From: XN24 sp964413755
GTDB lineage: Bacteria; Pseudomonadota; Gammaproteobacteria; Steroidobacterales; XN24
Direction of reading: 5' to 3'
Assembly (NCBI GenBank): GCA_964413755.1
Contig: CAYPTW010000003.1
Span: 1-48,306 of the forward strand
Length of the DNA: 48,306 bases
Positions within the stretch are counted from its first letter, which is position 1, and every line of letters starts with the position of its first letter. The position numbers and the translations under genes are program-made. The notes below the pieces were generated by a model that saw nothing but the letters and a program-made list of their open reading frames with translations, was not told where the DNA came from and did not search any database. Positions 34,019 to 43,101 of this stretch are shown one piece after another.

Positions 34019-34774
34019 TCAGCCGGCCGCGCTCACCAGGTAGTTGCCGCGGTTCTCGTCGAACTCGAGCCGGATCAGGCCGCGCGACTCCGCGTCCTTG
34101 AGCAGGTCCGAGAAACTCTTGTAACCGTAGTAGCTTTCGCTGAAGCCGGGGTGCACGCGCTTGATGGTCTGCTTCACCATCGAGCCCCACAGCTGGTCGT
34201 AATCGGTATCCAGCGAATCGACGATTTCCACCAGCTTGTCCATGGCCTCGGCCTTCTTGTCCGGCTTCTCGGTCTTGGCCCGGGTGCGCTTCGGCTTGGC
34301 GGCGGCACGCGCCAGGTCGTCGTAGTAGATGAACTCGTCGCAGCCGTGGATCAACAGGTCGGAGGTGGAGCTCTTCACGCCGCAGCCGATGACCCGCTTG
34401 TCGTTTTCTTTCAGCTTGGAAACCAGCGGCGAGAAGTCGCTGTCGCCGGACAGCAGGGCGAACATGTCGATGTGCTGCTTGGCATAGCAGAGATCGAGCG
34501 CGTCCACGACCATGTGGATGTCGGCGCTGTTCTTGCCGCTGTGCCGGCTTTGCGGGATGTCGATCATCTCGATGCCGTTGGCGTGGAACTCCCGCGTGTA
34601 CTCGCGGTAGCCGCTCCAGTCGCAGTAGGCGCGCTTGAAAACCAGGCGGCCCTTCTCCAGCAGTCGCTTCACGACCAGCTCGATACGGAACTTGTTGTCG
34701 CCCTTCATATCGCGCACGCCGAGCGCGAGGTTTTCGAAATCGATGAATACCGCGATCAGCGGTTCAGTGGCCAT
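34019..34774 (-). CDS. NYN-domain protein with C-terminal OST-HTH/LOTUS domain
   Basis: 251-aa protein. The N-terminal NYN (PIN-like RNase) domain has the acidic metal-site residues in AVFIDFENLALG, NSADIHMVVDALDL and LLSGDSDFSPLVSKL. After a Lys/Ala-rich linker (about 160-180, KPKRTRAKTEKPDKK) comes a winged-helix OST-HTH domain (GSMVKQTIKRVHPGFSES, GYKSFSDLLKDAE), known to bind RNA, including G-rich or structured RNA. Cytoplasmic RNA cleavage or processing is expected but not shown for this family branch. It lies 30 bases downstream of the glutamate dehydrogenase gene in the same direction. Confidence 0.9.
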   Translation of the reverse strand: MATEPLIAVFIDFENLALGVRDMKGDNKFRIELVVKRLLEKGRLVFKRAYCDWSGYREYTREFHANGIEMIDIPQSRHSGKNSADIHMVVDALDLCYAKQHIDMFALLSGDSDFSPLVSKLKENDKRVIGCGVKSSTSDLLIHGCDEFIYYDDLARAAAKPKRTRAKTEKPDKKAEAMDKLVEIVDSLDTDYDQLWGSMVKQTIKRVHPGFSESYYGYKSFSDLLKDAESRGLIRLEFDENRGNYLVSAAG

Positions 34775-34804
34775 AGGTCCTTTCCTCCGGCCGCGGGCAC
34801 AGGC

Positions 34805-37800
34805 TCAATCCTGGGCCAGGCGACGTATTTCCTGCAGTGCAACAGACAGGGTAGCAAAATCCACCTGCGCTGAGTCACGCATTTCTGCCAGCGTCTGGCT
34901 GAAATGATCCGCGCGCTCTCCTGCCGACTCCATCCAGTCGCGCACCGCGGCGGCGGCATCCCGGCCCGGGTCGCCACAGCGGATGATGTTCGCGCACAGT
35001 GCGCGGTGCAGGCCGAAGAGGTTGTCGCGCAGGCTGCCGCGGGCCTTGGCCTGCCACACCCCCGCGACGCTCAGGTTGTCCACCTGGTCGGCGATCCAGT
35101 CCAGCTGCAGCGTATCGCCGACGCGGAAATAGATTTCCGCCGCATGGCGCACGCCGACGCGGCAGTTTTCCGCCAGGGTGATGATGTCGAGCGCCGTATG
35201 CAGCGGCGCCAGAGCCGCGATGCGTCGCGCCAGCGGCTGGGGCAGGCTGGTCTCGGCGTAGAGCTGCAGGGCGCCCTCGTAGCGTTCCAGCCGGCTGCCC
35301 TGCAGTACCTCGGGCAGGCATTCCGCGAGTTCGCGGATGCCCGGGTTGAGCCGCGCCACGGCGGCGGCAATGTCGGGCAGTTCTTCGCGCCGGTCGAGCA
35401 GCCAGCGCGTGGCCTGCTTCAGCAGCGCCTGGGTCGAGCGCAGCATGGCCTGCTGGACGGAGGCCGCCACCTCGTTGTCCAGCGCCTCGATCGCCTCCCA
35501 GGTGGCGCGGATCTCGAACACCTCGCGCGCAATGGTGAAGGCACGGGCCACCGCGGCAACATCGGCGCCCGTTTCGTCCTGCATGCGGAAGGCGAACACC
35601 GAGCCCATGCGGTTCACCAGGCTGTTGGTGATCATGGTGGCGATGATTTCGCGCGCCAGCGGATGCTCGCGCAGGTAGCTGGTGTAGCGCTTCTGCAGCG
35701 GCGCCGGGAAATAGCGGCCCAGTTCCTTCGACAGGTACTCGTCCTCGGGGACGTTGGACTGGACCATTTCGGCGTACAGCGCCATCTTGGAGTAGCTCAT
35801 CACCACGGCCAGCTCCGGCCGGGTCAGGCCGCGCCCCGCCTTGCGGCGCAGCTCGATGCCTTCCTCGTCCGGCAGGAACTCCAGCGCGCGGTTGAGTCCG
35901 GCGCGTTTCTCCAGCTGGCGGATGAACCAGGCATGCTCGTTGAGGCGCTCCGCCGCGGTGGACTCGGCGATGCTGATGGCCTGGGTCTGGAGGTAGTTAT
36001 TGCGCAGCACCAGGGCGGCCACTTCATCAGTCATGCCGACCAGCAGCTTCTCGCGGCGCGCCTCGGTGAGCGCGCGGTGCCGGTTGGCCACGTTGATGAG
36101 GATCTTGATGTTGACCTCGTGGTCAGAGCAGTCGACCCCGCCGGAATTGTCGATGAAGTCGGTGTTGATGCGGCCGCCCTGCAGGGCGTATTCGACGCGC
36201 CCGAGCTGGGTGAAGCCGAGGTTGCCGCCCTCGCCGACCACGCGGCAGCGCAGCTCCGCGCCGTTGATGCGCACGGCATCGTTGGCGCGGTCGCCGACGT
36301 CGGTATGCGACTCGGTCGCGGCCTTGACGTAGGTGCCGATGCCGCCGTTCCACAACAGGTCCACGCGCATGCGCAGGATGGCCTTGATCAGTTCGTCCGG
36401 CGTCAGGCCTTCCCGTTCGACGCCGAGCAGGGCGCGCGCCTCGGGTGACAGCTGGATCAGCTTCTCGCTGCGCGACCAGACGCCGCCCCCGGTGGAGATC
36501 AGCTTCGGGTCGTAGTCGCTCCAGCTCGAGCGCGGCAGCTGGAACAGGCGCTCACGCTCGCGGTAAGCAGCCTCGGCGTCCGGGTCCGGGTCGAGGAAGA
36601 TGTACTGGTGGTTGAAGGCGGCCACGAGGCGCATGCTGCGCGACAGCAGCATGCCGTTGCCGAACACGTCGCCGCTCATGTCGCCGATGCCCGCGGCCGT
36701 GAAGGCATCCTTCTGGGTGTCGATGCCCATGTCGCGGAAGTGGCGTTTCACGGCTTCCCAGCCGCCGCGCGCCGTGATGCCCATTTTCTTGTGGTCGTAG
36801 CCCATCGAGCCGCCGGAGGCGAAGGCATCGCCCAGCCAGAACTCGTGCTCCGCGGCCACGCCGTTGGCGATGTCGGAGAAGGTGGCGGTGCCCTTGTCGG
36901 CGGCGACGACGAGATAGCTGTCGTCGGCGTCGTGCCGGATCACGTCACGCGGCGGGATCAGCACGCCGTCGTGCAGGTTGTCCGTCAGGTCCAGCAGGCC
37001 GTTGATGAAGGTCTTGTAGCAATACACCACTTCCTTCATGAGCGCGTCGCGGTCGCCGCCGGGCAACTTCTTCGGCACGAACCCGCCCTTGGCGCCCACG
37101 GGCACGATGAGCACGTTCTTCACCGCCTGCGCCTTCATCAGGCCGAGGACTTCCGTGCGGAAGTCCTCGCGGCGGTCCGACCAGCGCAGGCCGCCGCGCG
37201 CCACCAGCCCGCCGCGCAGATGGACGCCCTCGACACGCGGCGAGTACACGAAAATCTCGAACATCGGCCGCGGCAGCGGCAGGTCCGGGATGCTGCGCGG
37301 GTCGAACTTCAGGGACAGGTAGGTCTTGGCACGGCCGTGCTGGTCAGGCTGGAAGTAATTCGTGCGCAAGGTGGCGGCGATGAGCGCGCGGAAGGCGTTC
37401 AGCATGCGGTCCGCGTCCAGGCTCGACACCTCGTCCAGGGCGTGGGTGATGGCCTGGCTGACGGTGAGCTCGATGCGCTCGCGCCGCTTCTCCGGCAGCT
37501 CCGGGTTGAAGCGGCCTTCGAACAGCTCGACCAGCATCTGCGCGATCAGCGCGTGCTCGGCGAGCACCTGTTCCATGTAGGCCTGGGAGTAGGGCAGCCC
37601 GGTCTGCAGCAGGTAGCGGCACATGGCACGCAATAAAGCCGCCTGCCGCCAGTTCAGGCCGGCCTTGAGGATGAGCCGGTTGAAGCCGTCGTTCTCTACC
37701 CGCTGCAGCCAGGTCTGCTCGAAGGCTTCCTGGAACAGTTCCTTCACCTTGCCCGGCCTGATGGCCTGGCCGTCGGCGGTGCGCATCTCGAAGTCCTGGA

Positions 37801-39658
37801 TCCACACCGGCTGCCGCTCGCCGCCCTGCGGCAGCTCCGCACCGCGCACGCGGTACGGCCGCTCGCTGATCACCTTCAGGCCCATGTTCTCGAGCATCGG
37901 CAGCACTTCGGACAGCGGCAGCGGTTCCCCGGCGCGGAACAGCTTGAAACGCACCTGGTCGTCGTCGAAACCCTCCGGGCGGTACAGGCTCATGCGCAAC
38001 CGGCGTGGCTCGCCCTTGATGGCCTCCAGCCGCTCGATGTCGAAGGTGGCCTCGTGCGGCTTCACGTCCTCGACGTAGGCGGCCGGGAACAGCTCGGCAT
38101 ACTCCTCCAGCAGCGCCAGGCCCTCTTCCTCGCCGAAGCGCGCCACCAGTTCCTCGCGCAGCAGGTCGGCCCAGGTGCGCACGGACTCGGCGATGCGGCG
38201 TTCCACCGCGCCGACCTGGACGCGCTGCACCGCGCCCTGGGGCGTGCGCACGATGAAGTGAACGCGCGCCAGGTTGGATTCCGACATCTCCACCGAGGAC
38301 TCGATGCCTACGCCGCCGAACGCCTCGAGCAGGATGTCCTGGATGCGTTCGCGCACCTGCGTGTTGTAGCGGTCGCGCGGTACGAACACCAGGCAGGAGA
38401 AAAAGCGGCGGAAGGCGTCGCGGCGCACGAACAGCTTGGTGCGTTGCCGTTCCTGCAGCGAGTAGATGCCGGTGCTGATGCGGATCAGGTCCTCGAGGGA
38501 GCTCTGGAACAGCTCGTCGCGCGGGTAGGTATCGAGGATGTGGACCAGCGCCTTGCCGCCATGGCTCTCGGGGCGCAGCCCGGAGTTGGCGATCACGCGG
38601 CGCAGCTTGTCGCGCAGCAGCGGGATCTCGCGCGGATTGCGGCTGTATGCGGCCGACGTCCACAGTCCCAGGAAGCGCTGTTCGCCGATGACGCGACCGT
38701 CCGAGTCAAAACGCTTCACGCCGACGTAATCGAGGTAGCTGTTGCGATGGACCGTGGCGCGCGAGTTCGCCTTGGTGATCACCAGCAGGTCGCGGGAGCG
38801 CGCCTGGCGCCGGATTTCCCGCCCCGCGAGACGCGTGCTCTCGTGCGCTTCATGGGTGGGCGGGCGCCGCAGGATGCCGAGCGCGGTGTCGGGCACCGGG
38901 CGCAACTCGTCGGCCTCTTCCCCGAGCACCAGCGCGTACTCGCGGTAGCCGAGGAAGGTGAAATGGTCGTCCGCCATCCATTCGAGCAGTTCCCGGCTTT
39001 CCTTGACCACCTCCGCATCGAGCGGTGGCGGCGTGGATTCGAGCTCGGCGCAGATTTCGCGGGCCCGCGCGCGCATGGTGCCCCAGTCGGCGCAGGCAGC
39101 GCGCACGTCGCCGAGGACGCGTTCCAGGCCCGCCGCCAGCTCGCGCAGGACGTCGGGCGCGGTGACGCGATCGATTTCCAGGTGCATGAAGGACTCGAGG
39201 CGCGCCTCGGGGCCGGCATGGTCCGGCGGCGGCACTTCGAGCACCACGCCCGACTCGGCGCGCACCACCGGCAGCACCGGGTGCACCGTGAGGTGGATGT
39301 AACTGCCGTGACGGTTGAGCGACATGCTGGTGGAGTCCACCAGGAACGGCATGTCGTCGCACACCACCTGCACGATGGTGTGCGGTGAATCCCAGCCGTC
39401 GCGCCGGGCATCGGGGTTGTACACGCGGATACAGGGCGTGCCGGGCTCGCGCTGCCGGCCCAGCGCGAGGTGCGACAGGGCGGCGCCGGCCAGGTCCTCG
39501 ACCTTGCGGTCTTTCAGGTCGTCCAGGGCCGTGTTGCGGTAGTACTGGCGGATATAGGCATCGAGGTCGAGTTGCAGGCCGCTGCCGGCCGCCGCCACGG
39601 CGCTCTCGGCCACCTTGGCCAGGAAGCGATCACGAGCGTCGGCGGTGCGTGGATGCAT
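34805..39658 (-). CDS. gdhB: NAD-specific glutamate dehydrogenase, large (about 180 kDa) type
   Basis: 1617-aa enzyme of the GDH-180 class, which deaminates glutamate to 2-oxoglutarate with NAD. The long N-terminal part (to about 700) holds ACT-like regulatory segments; the catalytic core around 810-1000 has GGLRWSDRREDFRTEVLGLM, then PVGAKGGFVPKKLP and GDMSGDVFGNGMLLS. A long helical C-terminal region follows. The length agrees with the Pseudomonas and Xanthomonas enzymes, and no frameshift is seen. The enzyme is catabolic, used during growth on amino acids such as arginine or glutamate. It follows the 2-oxoacid dehydrogenase E2 gene by 12 bases, so glutamate carbon would enter the TCA cycle next to a dehydrogenase feeding the same cycle. 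Confidence 0.96.
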   Translation of the reverse strand: MHPRTADARDRFLAKVAESAVAAAGSGLQLDLDAYIRQYYRNTALDDLKDRKVEDLAGAALSHLALGRQREPGTPCIRVYNPDARRDGWDSPHTIVQVVCDDMPFLVDSTSMSLNRHGSYIHLTVHPVLPVVRAESGVVLEVPPPDHAGPEARLESFMHLEIDRVTAPDVLRELAAGLERVLGDVRAACADWGTMRARAREICAELESTPPPLDAEVVKESRELLEWMADDHFTFLGYREYALVLGEEADELRPVPDTALGILRRPPTHEAHESTRLAGREIRRQARSRDLLVITKANSRATVHRNSYLDYVGVKRFDSDGRVIGEQRFLGLWTSAAYSRNPREIPLLRDKLRRVIANSGLRPESHGGKALVHILDTYPRDELFQSSLEDLIRISTGIYSLQERQRTKLFVRRDAFRRFFSCLVFVPRDRYNTQVRERIQDILLEAFGGVGIESSVEMSESNLARVHFIVRTPQGAVQRVQVGAVERRIAESVRTWADLLREELVARFGEEEGLALLEEYAELFPAAYVEDVKPHEATFDIERLEAIKGEPRRLRMSLYRPEGFDDDQVRFKLFRAGEPLPLSEVLPMLENMGLKVISERPYRVRGAELPQGGERQPVWIQDFEMRTADGQAIRPGKVKELFQEAFEQTWLQRVENDGFNRLILKAGLNWRQAALLRAMCRYLLQTGLPYSQAYMEQVLAEHALIAQMLVELFEGRFNPELPEKRRERIELTVSQAITHALDEVSSLDADRMLNAFRALIAATLRTNYFQPDQHGRAKTYLSLKFDPRSIPDLPLPRPMFEIFVYSPRVEGVHLRGGLVARGGLRWSDRREDFRTEVLGLMKAQAVKNVLIVPVGAKGGFVPKKLPGGDRDALMKEVVYCYKTFINGLLDLTDNLHDGVLIPPRDVIRHDADDSYLVVAADKGTATFSDIANGVAAEHEFWLGDAFASGGSMGYDHKKMGITARGGWEAVKRHFRDMGIDTQKDAFTAAGIGDMSGDVFGNGMLLSRSMRLVAAFNHQYIFLDPDPDAEAAYRERERLFQLPRSSWSDYDPKLISTGGGVWSRSEKLIQLSPEARALLGVEREGLTPDELIKAILRMRVDLLWNGGIGTYVKAATESHTDVGDRANDAVRINGAELRCRVVGEGGNLGFTQLGRVEYALQGGRINTDFIDNSGGVDCSDHEVNIKILINVANRHRALTEARREKLLVGMTDEVAALVLRNNYLQTQAISIAESTAAERLNEHAWFIRQLEKRAGLNRALEFLPDEEGIELRRKAGRGLTRPELAVVMSYSKMALYAEMVQSNVPEDEYLSKELGRYFPAPLQKRYTSYLREHPLAREIIATMITNSLVNRMGSVFAFRMQDETGADVAAVARAFTIAREVFEIRATWEAIEALDNEVAASVQQAMLRSTQALLKQATRWLLDRREELPDIAAAVARLNPGIRELAECLPEVLQGSRLERYEGALQLYAETSLPQPLARRIAALAPLHTALDIITLAENCRVGVRHAAEIYFRVGDTLQLDWIADQVDNLSVAGVWQAKARGSLRDNLFGLHRALCANIIRCGDPGRDAAAAVRDWMESAGERADHFSQTLAEMRDSAQVDFATLSVALQEIRRLAQD

Positions 39659-39670
39659 GCAACAGGTCCG

Positions 39671-40900
39671 TCAGTCGTGTTTCTGCAGGTCCTTTATGAC
39701 TGCCGCGAGGAAGCGGCAGGCCTCGCCGCCGGTGGCGCAGCGATGATCGAAGGTCAGCGACAGGGGAATGCGGCGATGGGTCTCGATGCCGCCCAGCACC
39801 GGCACCACGTCATGCCGCAGCCCGCCCGCCCCGAGGATAGCGATGGTCGGCGGCACGATGACCGGCGTGGCGTAACGCCCCGCCATCATGCCGAAGTTGG
39901 ACAGGGTGAGGGTGAAGTCGCGCATGTCTTCCGGCTTGACGCTGCGCTCGCGCGTCGCCTGCTTGATGGCATTGAGGTCGGCGCGCAGCTCGCCTGCCGA
40001 CTTGCGCCCGACGTCACGGATCACCGGGACGATCAGTCCTTCCGGCGTGTCGACCGCGATCGCGATGTCCACGCGTTCCTCGAGCTGGCGGCTCATGCTG
40101 TCGCCGTCGAAGAAGCCGTTCAGCGCCGGTTCCGCCTGGCAGCCGGCCGCCATGGCGCGCAGCAGGCGGGCGGTGATGTCCTGGCCGGGCGCCCAGTAGT
40201 GGATGTCGGCGTCGTCGAACAGGGTGCACTGCGACACGTGATCGCGCGCGGCGCTCATGCTCTGGGCCATGGCCCGGCGCGGGCCGCGCAACGGCTCGGG
40301 CTTGCCGGGCGGCAGCTTGAGCTTCGGCGCGGCTCGCGCGGCCGGCGCGTCGCGCCCCGCCGCCGTGCGCACGTCGTCGGCGACAATGCGCTCGTGCCGT
40401 CCCGTCGGCCGGCAATCCTCCAGCGATACGCCGAGTTGCTTCGCCAGTGCGCGCACCGCCGGCGCCGCCTTGATGCGTCCCGCCTTGCGGCGGCGCGAGC
40501 GGCCGGTGATGTCGGCATCCTGCAGGACCTCGTCGCTGCTCATCATCTTGCCGACCACGGTGCCCGAATCCGCGCGTGCGCCGGACTCTTCGGCCGCCGG
40601 CGGCGCCTCCTGCGCCGGGGCCGCCTGCGCTGCTTCATCCGCGTCGCTCTTCCCGTCGGCGCGGGTATCGATGTCCACCAGCGGCGCATGGGTCGGCAGG
40701 ATGGTGCCGTCCGGGGCGTGGATCTTCTTGATGCGGCCGGTGTAGGGGGCCGGCACTTCGACCACGGCCTTCGCCGTTTCCACCGACAGCATGGGCTGGT
40801 CCACCTGCACGTCATCGCCCTCGGCGACCAGCCAGCTGACGATCTCCGCTTCGGGCAGGCCTTCGCCGAGGTCAGGGAGGTTGAAAGTCTTGACGCTCAT
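39671..40900 (-). CDS. 2-oxoacid dehydrogenase E2 (dihydrolipoamide acyltransferase)
   Basis: 409-aa E2 core component. One lipoyl domain (1-80) with lipoyl Lys44 in SVETAKAVVEVP, an Ala/Glu-rich linker, a peripheral-subunit-binding domain (KAAPAVRALAKQLGVSLEDC, then PTG) and a C-terminal acyltransferase domain. The active-site block reads FDHRCATGGEACRF: His386 is present, but the usual Asp of DHRxxDG is Thr390. I recall this in relatives of this complex type, so it may be a subfamily trait. Genes for E1 alpha, E1 beta and E2 are contiguous; no E3 is present. The substrate could be pyruvate or branched-chain 2-oxoacids. Confidence 0.92.
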   Translation of the reverse strand: MSVKTFNLPDLGEGLPEAEIVSWLVAEGDDVQVDQPMLSVETAKAVVEVPAPYTGRIKKIHAPDGTILPTHAPLVDIDTRADGKSDADEAAQAAPAQEAPPAAEESGARADSGTVVGKMMSSDEVLQDADITGRSRRRKAGRIKAAPAVRALAKQLGVSLEDCRPTGRHERIVADDVRTAAGRDAPAARAAPKLKLPPGKPEPLRGPRRAMAQSMSAARDHVSQCTLFDDADIHYWAPGQDITARLLRAMAAGCQAEPALNGFFDGDSMSRQLEERVDIAIAVDTPEGLIVPVIRDVGRKSAGELRADLNAIKQATRERSVKPEDMRDFTLTLSNFGMMAGRYATPVIVPPTIAILGAGGLRHDVVPVLGGIETHRRIPLSLTFDHRCATGGEACRFLAAVIKDLQKHD

Positions 40901-40904
40901 TCGA

Positions 40905-41882
40905 CTAGTCCTCGAAGGTCTTCTTCACGCCGTCGATGATGCGCGCGACGCTGGGCAGGTACTCGTATTCCAGGCGGAACAGCGGCATCACCGTATCGTA
41001 GCCGGTTACGCGCACGATCGGCGCCTTCAGGTCCCAGATGCCTTTCTCGGCCACGCCCGCGGCGACCTCTGCGCCGACGCCGCAACTCTTCGCGGCCTCG
41101 TGCACGATGACCAGGCGCCCGGTCTTTTCCACGGACTCCAGGATGCTGTCGAGGTCCATCGGGCTGATGGTGGCGAGGTCGATGACCTCGGCGCTGATGC
41201 CTTCCTTGTCCAGTTCCTCCGCCGCCTTGAGCGTTTCGAAGGTCATCGCGCCCCATGTCACGATGGTGACGTCGTCACCCTCGCGCAGGATGTAGCAGGT
41301 GTCGAGCGGCAGGGCCTCGCCGTTGTCCTCCACCTCCTGCTTCTGCAGGCGGTAAATCCTCTTCGGCTCGAGGAACACCACCGGGTCGGGGTCGCGGATC
41401 GCGGCCAGCAGCAGGCCGTAGGCGCGGCGCGGGGAGGAGGGGATCACGACCCGTACGCCGGGCATGTGCGCGAACAGGGCCTCGGTGCTCTCCGAGTGGT
41501 GCTCGGGCGCGTGGATGCCGCCGCCGAAGGGCGCGCGCAGCACCATCGGCACGTGCATGCGGCCGCGCGTGCGGTTCCGCAGCCGGCCGGCATGGTTGAT
41601 CATCTGGTCGACGGTCGGGTAGATGAAGCCCATGAACTGGATCTCGGGCACCGGCTTCATGCCCTGGGACGCCATGCCGATGGACATGCCGGCGATCATC
41701 GATTCCGCCAGCGGCGTGTCCATCACGCGGTCCGGCCCGAAGCGCTGCTGCAGGCCGGCGGTGGCGCGGAACACGCCGCCGTTCACGCCGACGTCCTCAC
41801 CGAGCACGATGACGCTGTCGTCGTGCTCCATCTCCCAGGCCAGCGCCATGGTCACGGCCTCGATGAGCGTGATGCGCGCCAT
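40905..41882 (-). CDS. pdhB: 2-oxoacid dehydrogenase E1 beta subunit
   Basis: 325-aa transketolase-like beta subunit of a heterotetrameric E1. Typical blocks are TLIEAVTMALAWEME, VIVLGEDVGVNGGVFRAT, TPLAESMIAGMSIGMA, EIQFMGFIYPTVDQM and HSESTEALFAHMPGVRVV. It forms the E1 heterotetramer with the upstream alpha subunit and binds the pyrimidine part of ThDP through the Glu in the GEDVG region. The start overlaps the alpha-subunit stop by one base. Pyruvate versus branched-chain 2-oxoacid specificity cannot be decided from sequence alone; I favour pyruvate because of the E1 alpha pattern. Confidence 0.92.
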   Translation of the reverse strand: MARITLIEAVTMALAWEMEHDDSVIVLGEDVGVNGGVFRATAGLQQRFGPDRVMDTPLAESMIAGMSIGMASQGMKPVPEIQFMGFIYPTVDQMINHAGRLRNRTRGRMHVPMVLRAPFGGGIHAPEHHSESTEALFAHMPGVRVVIPSSPRRAYGLLLAAIRDPDPVVFLEPKRIYRLQKQEVEDNGEALPLDTCYILREGDDVTIVTWGAMTFETLKAAEELDKEGISAEVIDLATISPMDLDSILESVEKTGRLVIVHEAAKSCGVGAEVAAGVAEKGIWDLKAPIVRVTGYDTVMPLFRLEYEYLPSVARIIDGVKKTFED

Positions 41883-42964
41883 CAGTGGTGCCCCCCGGAG
41901 TTGAGGAAGCGGATGGCCGTTTCGCGTTGCTCCTCCATCGCTTCGGGCAGTTCGGCGAACATCGAGTCGAACATCGATTCCACCGGTTGCACCGCGGTGT
42001 CCAGGTAAGCGGCCACGGCGGCATCGACCTGCCTGGCGCAATCGGCCTTCAGCGCTTCCTCGTCGGACTCGCTCCACATGCCGGTGTCCATGAGGTACTT
42101 GCGGATGCGAATGAGCGGCTCGGTCTTCCAGGCATCCTCGACCTCGCTCTTGTCGCGGTAACGGCTGGCGTCGTCTGCCGTGGTGTGGTCCGACAGGCGA
42201 TAAGTGACGGCTTCGACCAGGGTCGGGCCTTCGCCTGCACGGGCGCGCTCGAGCGCCTCTTCCATGGTCTGGCGCACGGCGATGATGTCGTTGCCGTCCA
42301 CCTGGATGCCGGGCATGCCGGCGGCGATGGCCTTCTGCGCCAGGGTGCGCGACGCGGTCTGCAGGGCCAGCGGTACGCTGATGGCCCACTTGTTGTTGAC
42401 CACCACGAACACCACCGGCAGGTCGCGCACGGCAGCGAGGTTGAGGGCTTCGTAGAAATCGCCCTGGGAGGTCCCGCCGTCGCCGATGACGCTGACCGCG
42501 CAACGCGGCTCGCCCCGCAGCTTGTAGGCCAGGGCCGCACCGGCGGCATGCAGGTACTGCGTGGCGATGGGCACGCACCAGGGGAAATCGTGGCGCGGAC
42601 CGGCGAAGTCGTTGCCGCGCTCGTCACCGCCCCAGTACAGCAGCACTTCCTCCATGCGCACGCCGCGCCAGAACTGCGCGCCGTATTCCCGGTACATGGG
42701 CGCGAAGCAGTCCTCGGGGCGCATGGCCGCGCCGACGCCGACGTGCGCCGCTTCGTGTCCGAGCGAGGAGGCATAAGTGCCCAGCTTCCCCGTGCGCTGC
42801 AGGTTGACGGCCTTGGTATCGAAGGTGCGCGTCAGCACCATGAGGCGGTAGAGACGCAGCAGTTCCTCGCGGTCCTTGGCGAATTCAGGCAGCTCGGCCA
42901 CGAGGGTGCCCGCGGGATCCAGCACCTGGCGGTACGGGATCCGGAATTCGGCGATGGTCTTCAC
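41882..42964 (-). CDS. pdhA: 2-oxoacid (probably pyruvate) dehydrogenase E1 alpha subunit
   Basis: 360-aa ThDP-binding alpha subunit. The ThDP/Mg motif runs from GDG (161-163) in VSVIGDGGTSQGDFYEALN to NN at 190-191. RTGKLGTYASSLGHEAAHVG and YRLSDHTTADDASRYR (phosphorylation-loop region) are typical of PdhA/BkdA. The GTG start at 42964 is preceded by AGGAGG eight bases upstream; an ATG at 43033 would add 23 residues upstream of that ribosome site and overlap the -10 element. First gene of the operon alpha-beta-E2-gdhB-NYN-gpmA. It decarboxylates the 2-oxoacid and transfers the acyl group to the E2 lipoyl domain. Confidence 0.93.
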   Translation of the reverse strand: MKTIAEFRIPYRQVLDPAGTLVAELPEFAKDREELLRLYRLMVLTRTFDTKAVNLQRTGKLGTYASSLGHEAAHVGVGAAMRPEDCFAPMYREYGAQFWRGVRMEEVLLYWGGDERGNDFAGPRHDFPWCVPIATQYLHAAGAALAYKLRGEPRCAVSVIGDGGTSQGDFYEALNLAAVRDLPVVFVVVNNKWAISVPLALQTASRTLAQKAIAAGMPGIQVDGNDIIAVRQTMEEALERARAGEGPTLVEAVTYRLSDHTTADDASRYRDKSEVEDAWKTEPLIRIRKYLMDTGMWSESDEEALKADCARQVDAAVAAYLDTAVQPVESMFDSMFAELPEAMEEQRETAIRFLNSGGHH

Positions 42965-43024
42965 CAGGTGATCCTCCTGATATTCTGGTCGCGGGCCGGA
43001 CGGCCGGACCGTAAATAGCGCGGC

Positions 43025-43030
43025 ATTATA
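43025..43030 (-). promoter_or_regulatory. Consensus -10 of the E1/E2/gdhB operon
   Basis: On the minus strand GTGTATAATGCC contains a perfect TATAAT 61 bases upstream of the E1 alpha GTG, giving a leader of roughly 55 bases. No convincing -35 is seen. The leader has a tandem direct repeat GGCCGGAC at 42994-43001 and 43002-43009. The kynA promoter on the other strand may use TATGCT at 43072-43077. Confidence 0.55.
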
Positions 43031-43101
43031 CACTCCCGCCGCGCCGGCCGACCGGGCCTGGAAGCACGTTTTATGCTGCGCCGCCGCAGCGGGAGAGCCG
43101 A

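Noticed and set aside
34904..39388. Long plus-strand open frames opposite the NAD-glutamate dehydrogenase gene
   Set aside because: They lack recognisable domains, mirror the codon bias of the dehydrogenase and have no ribosome sites.
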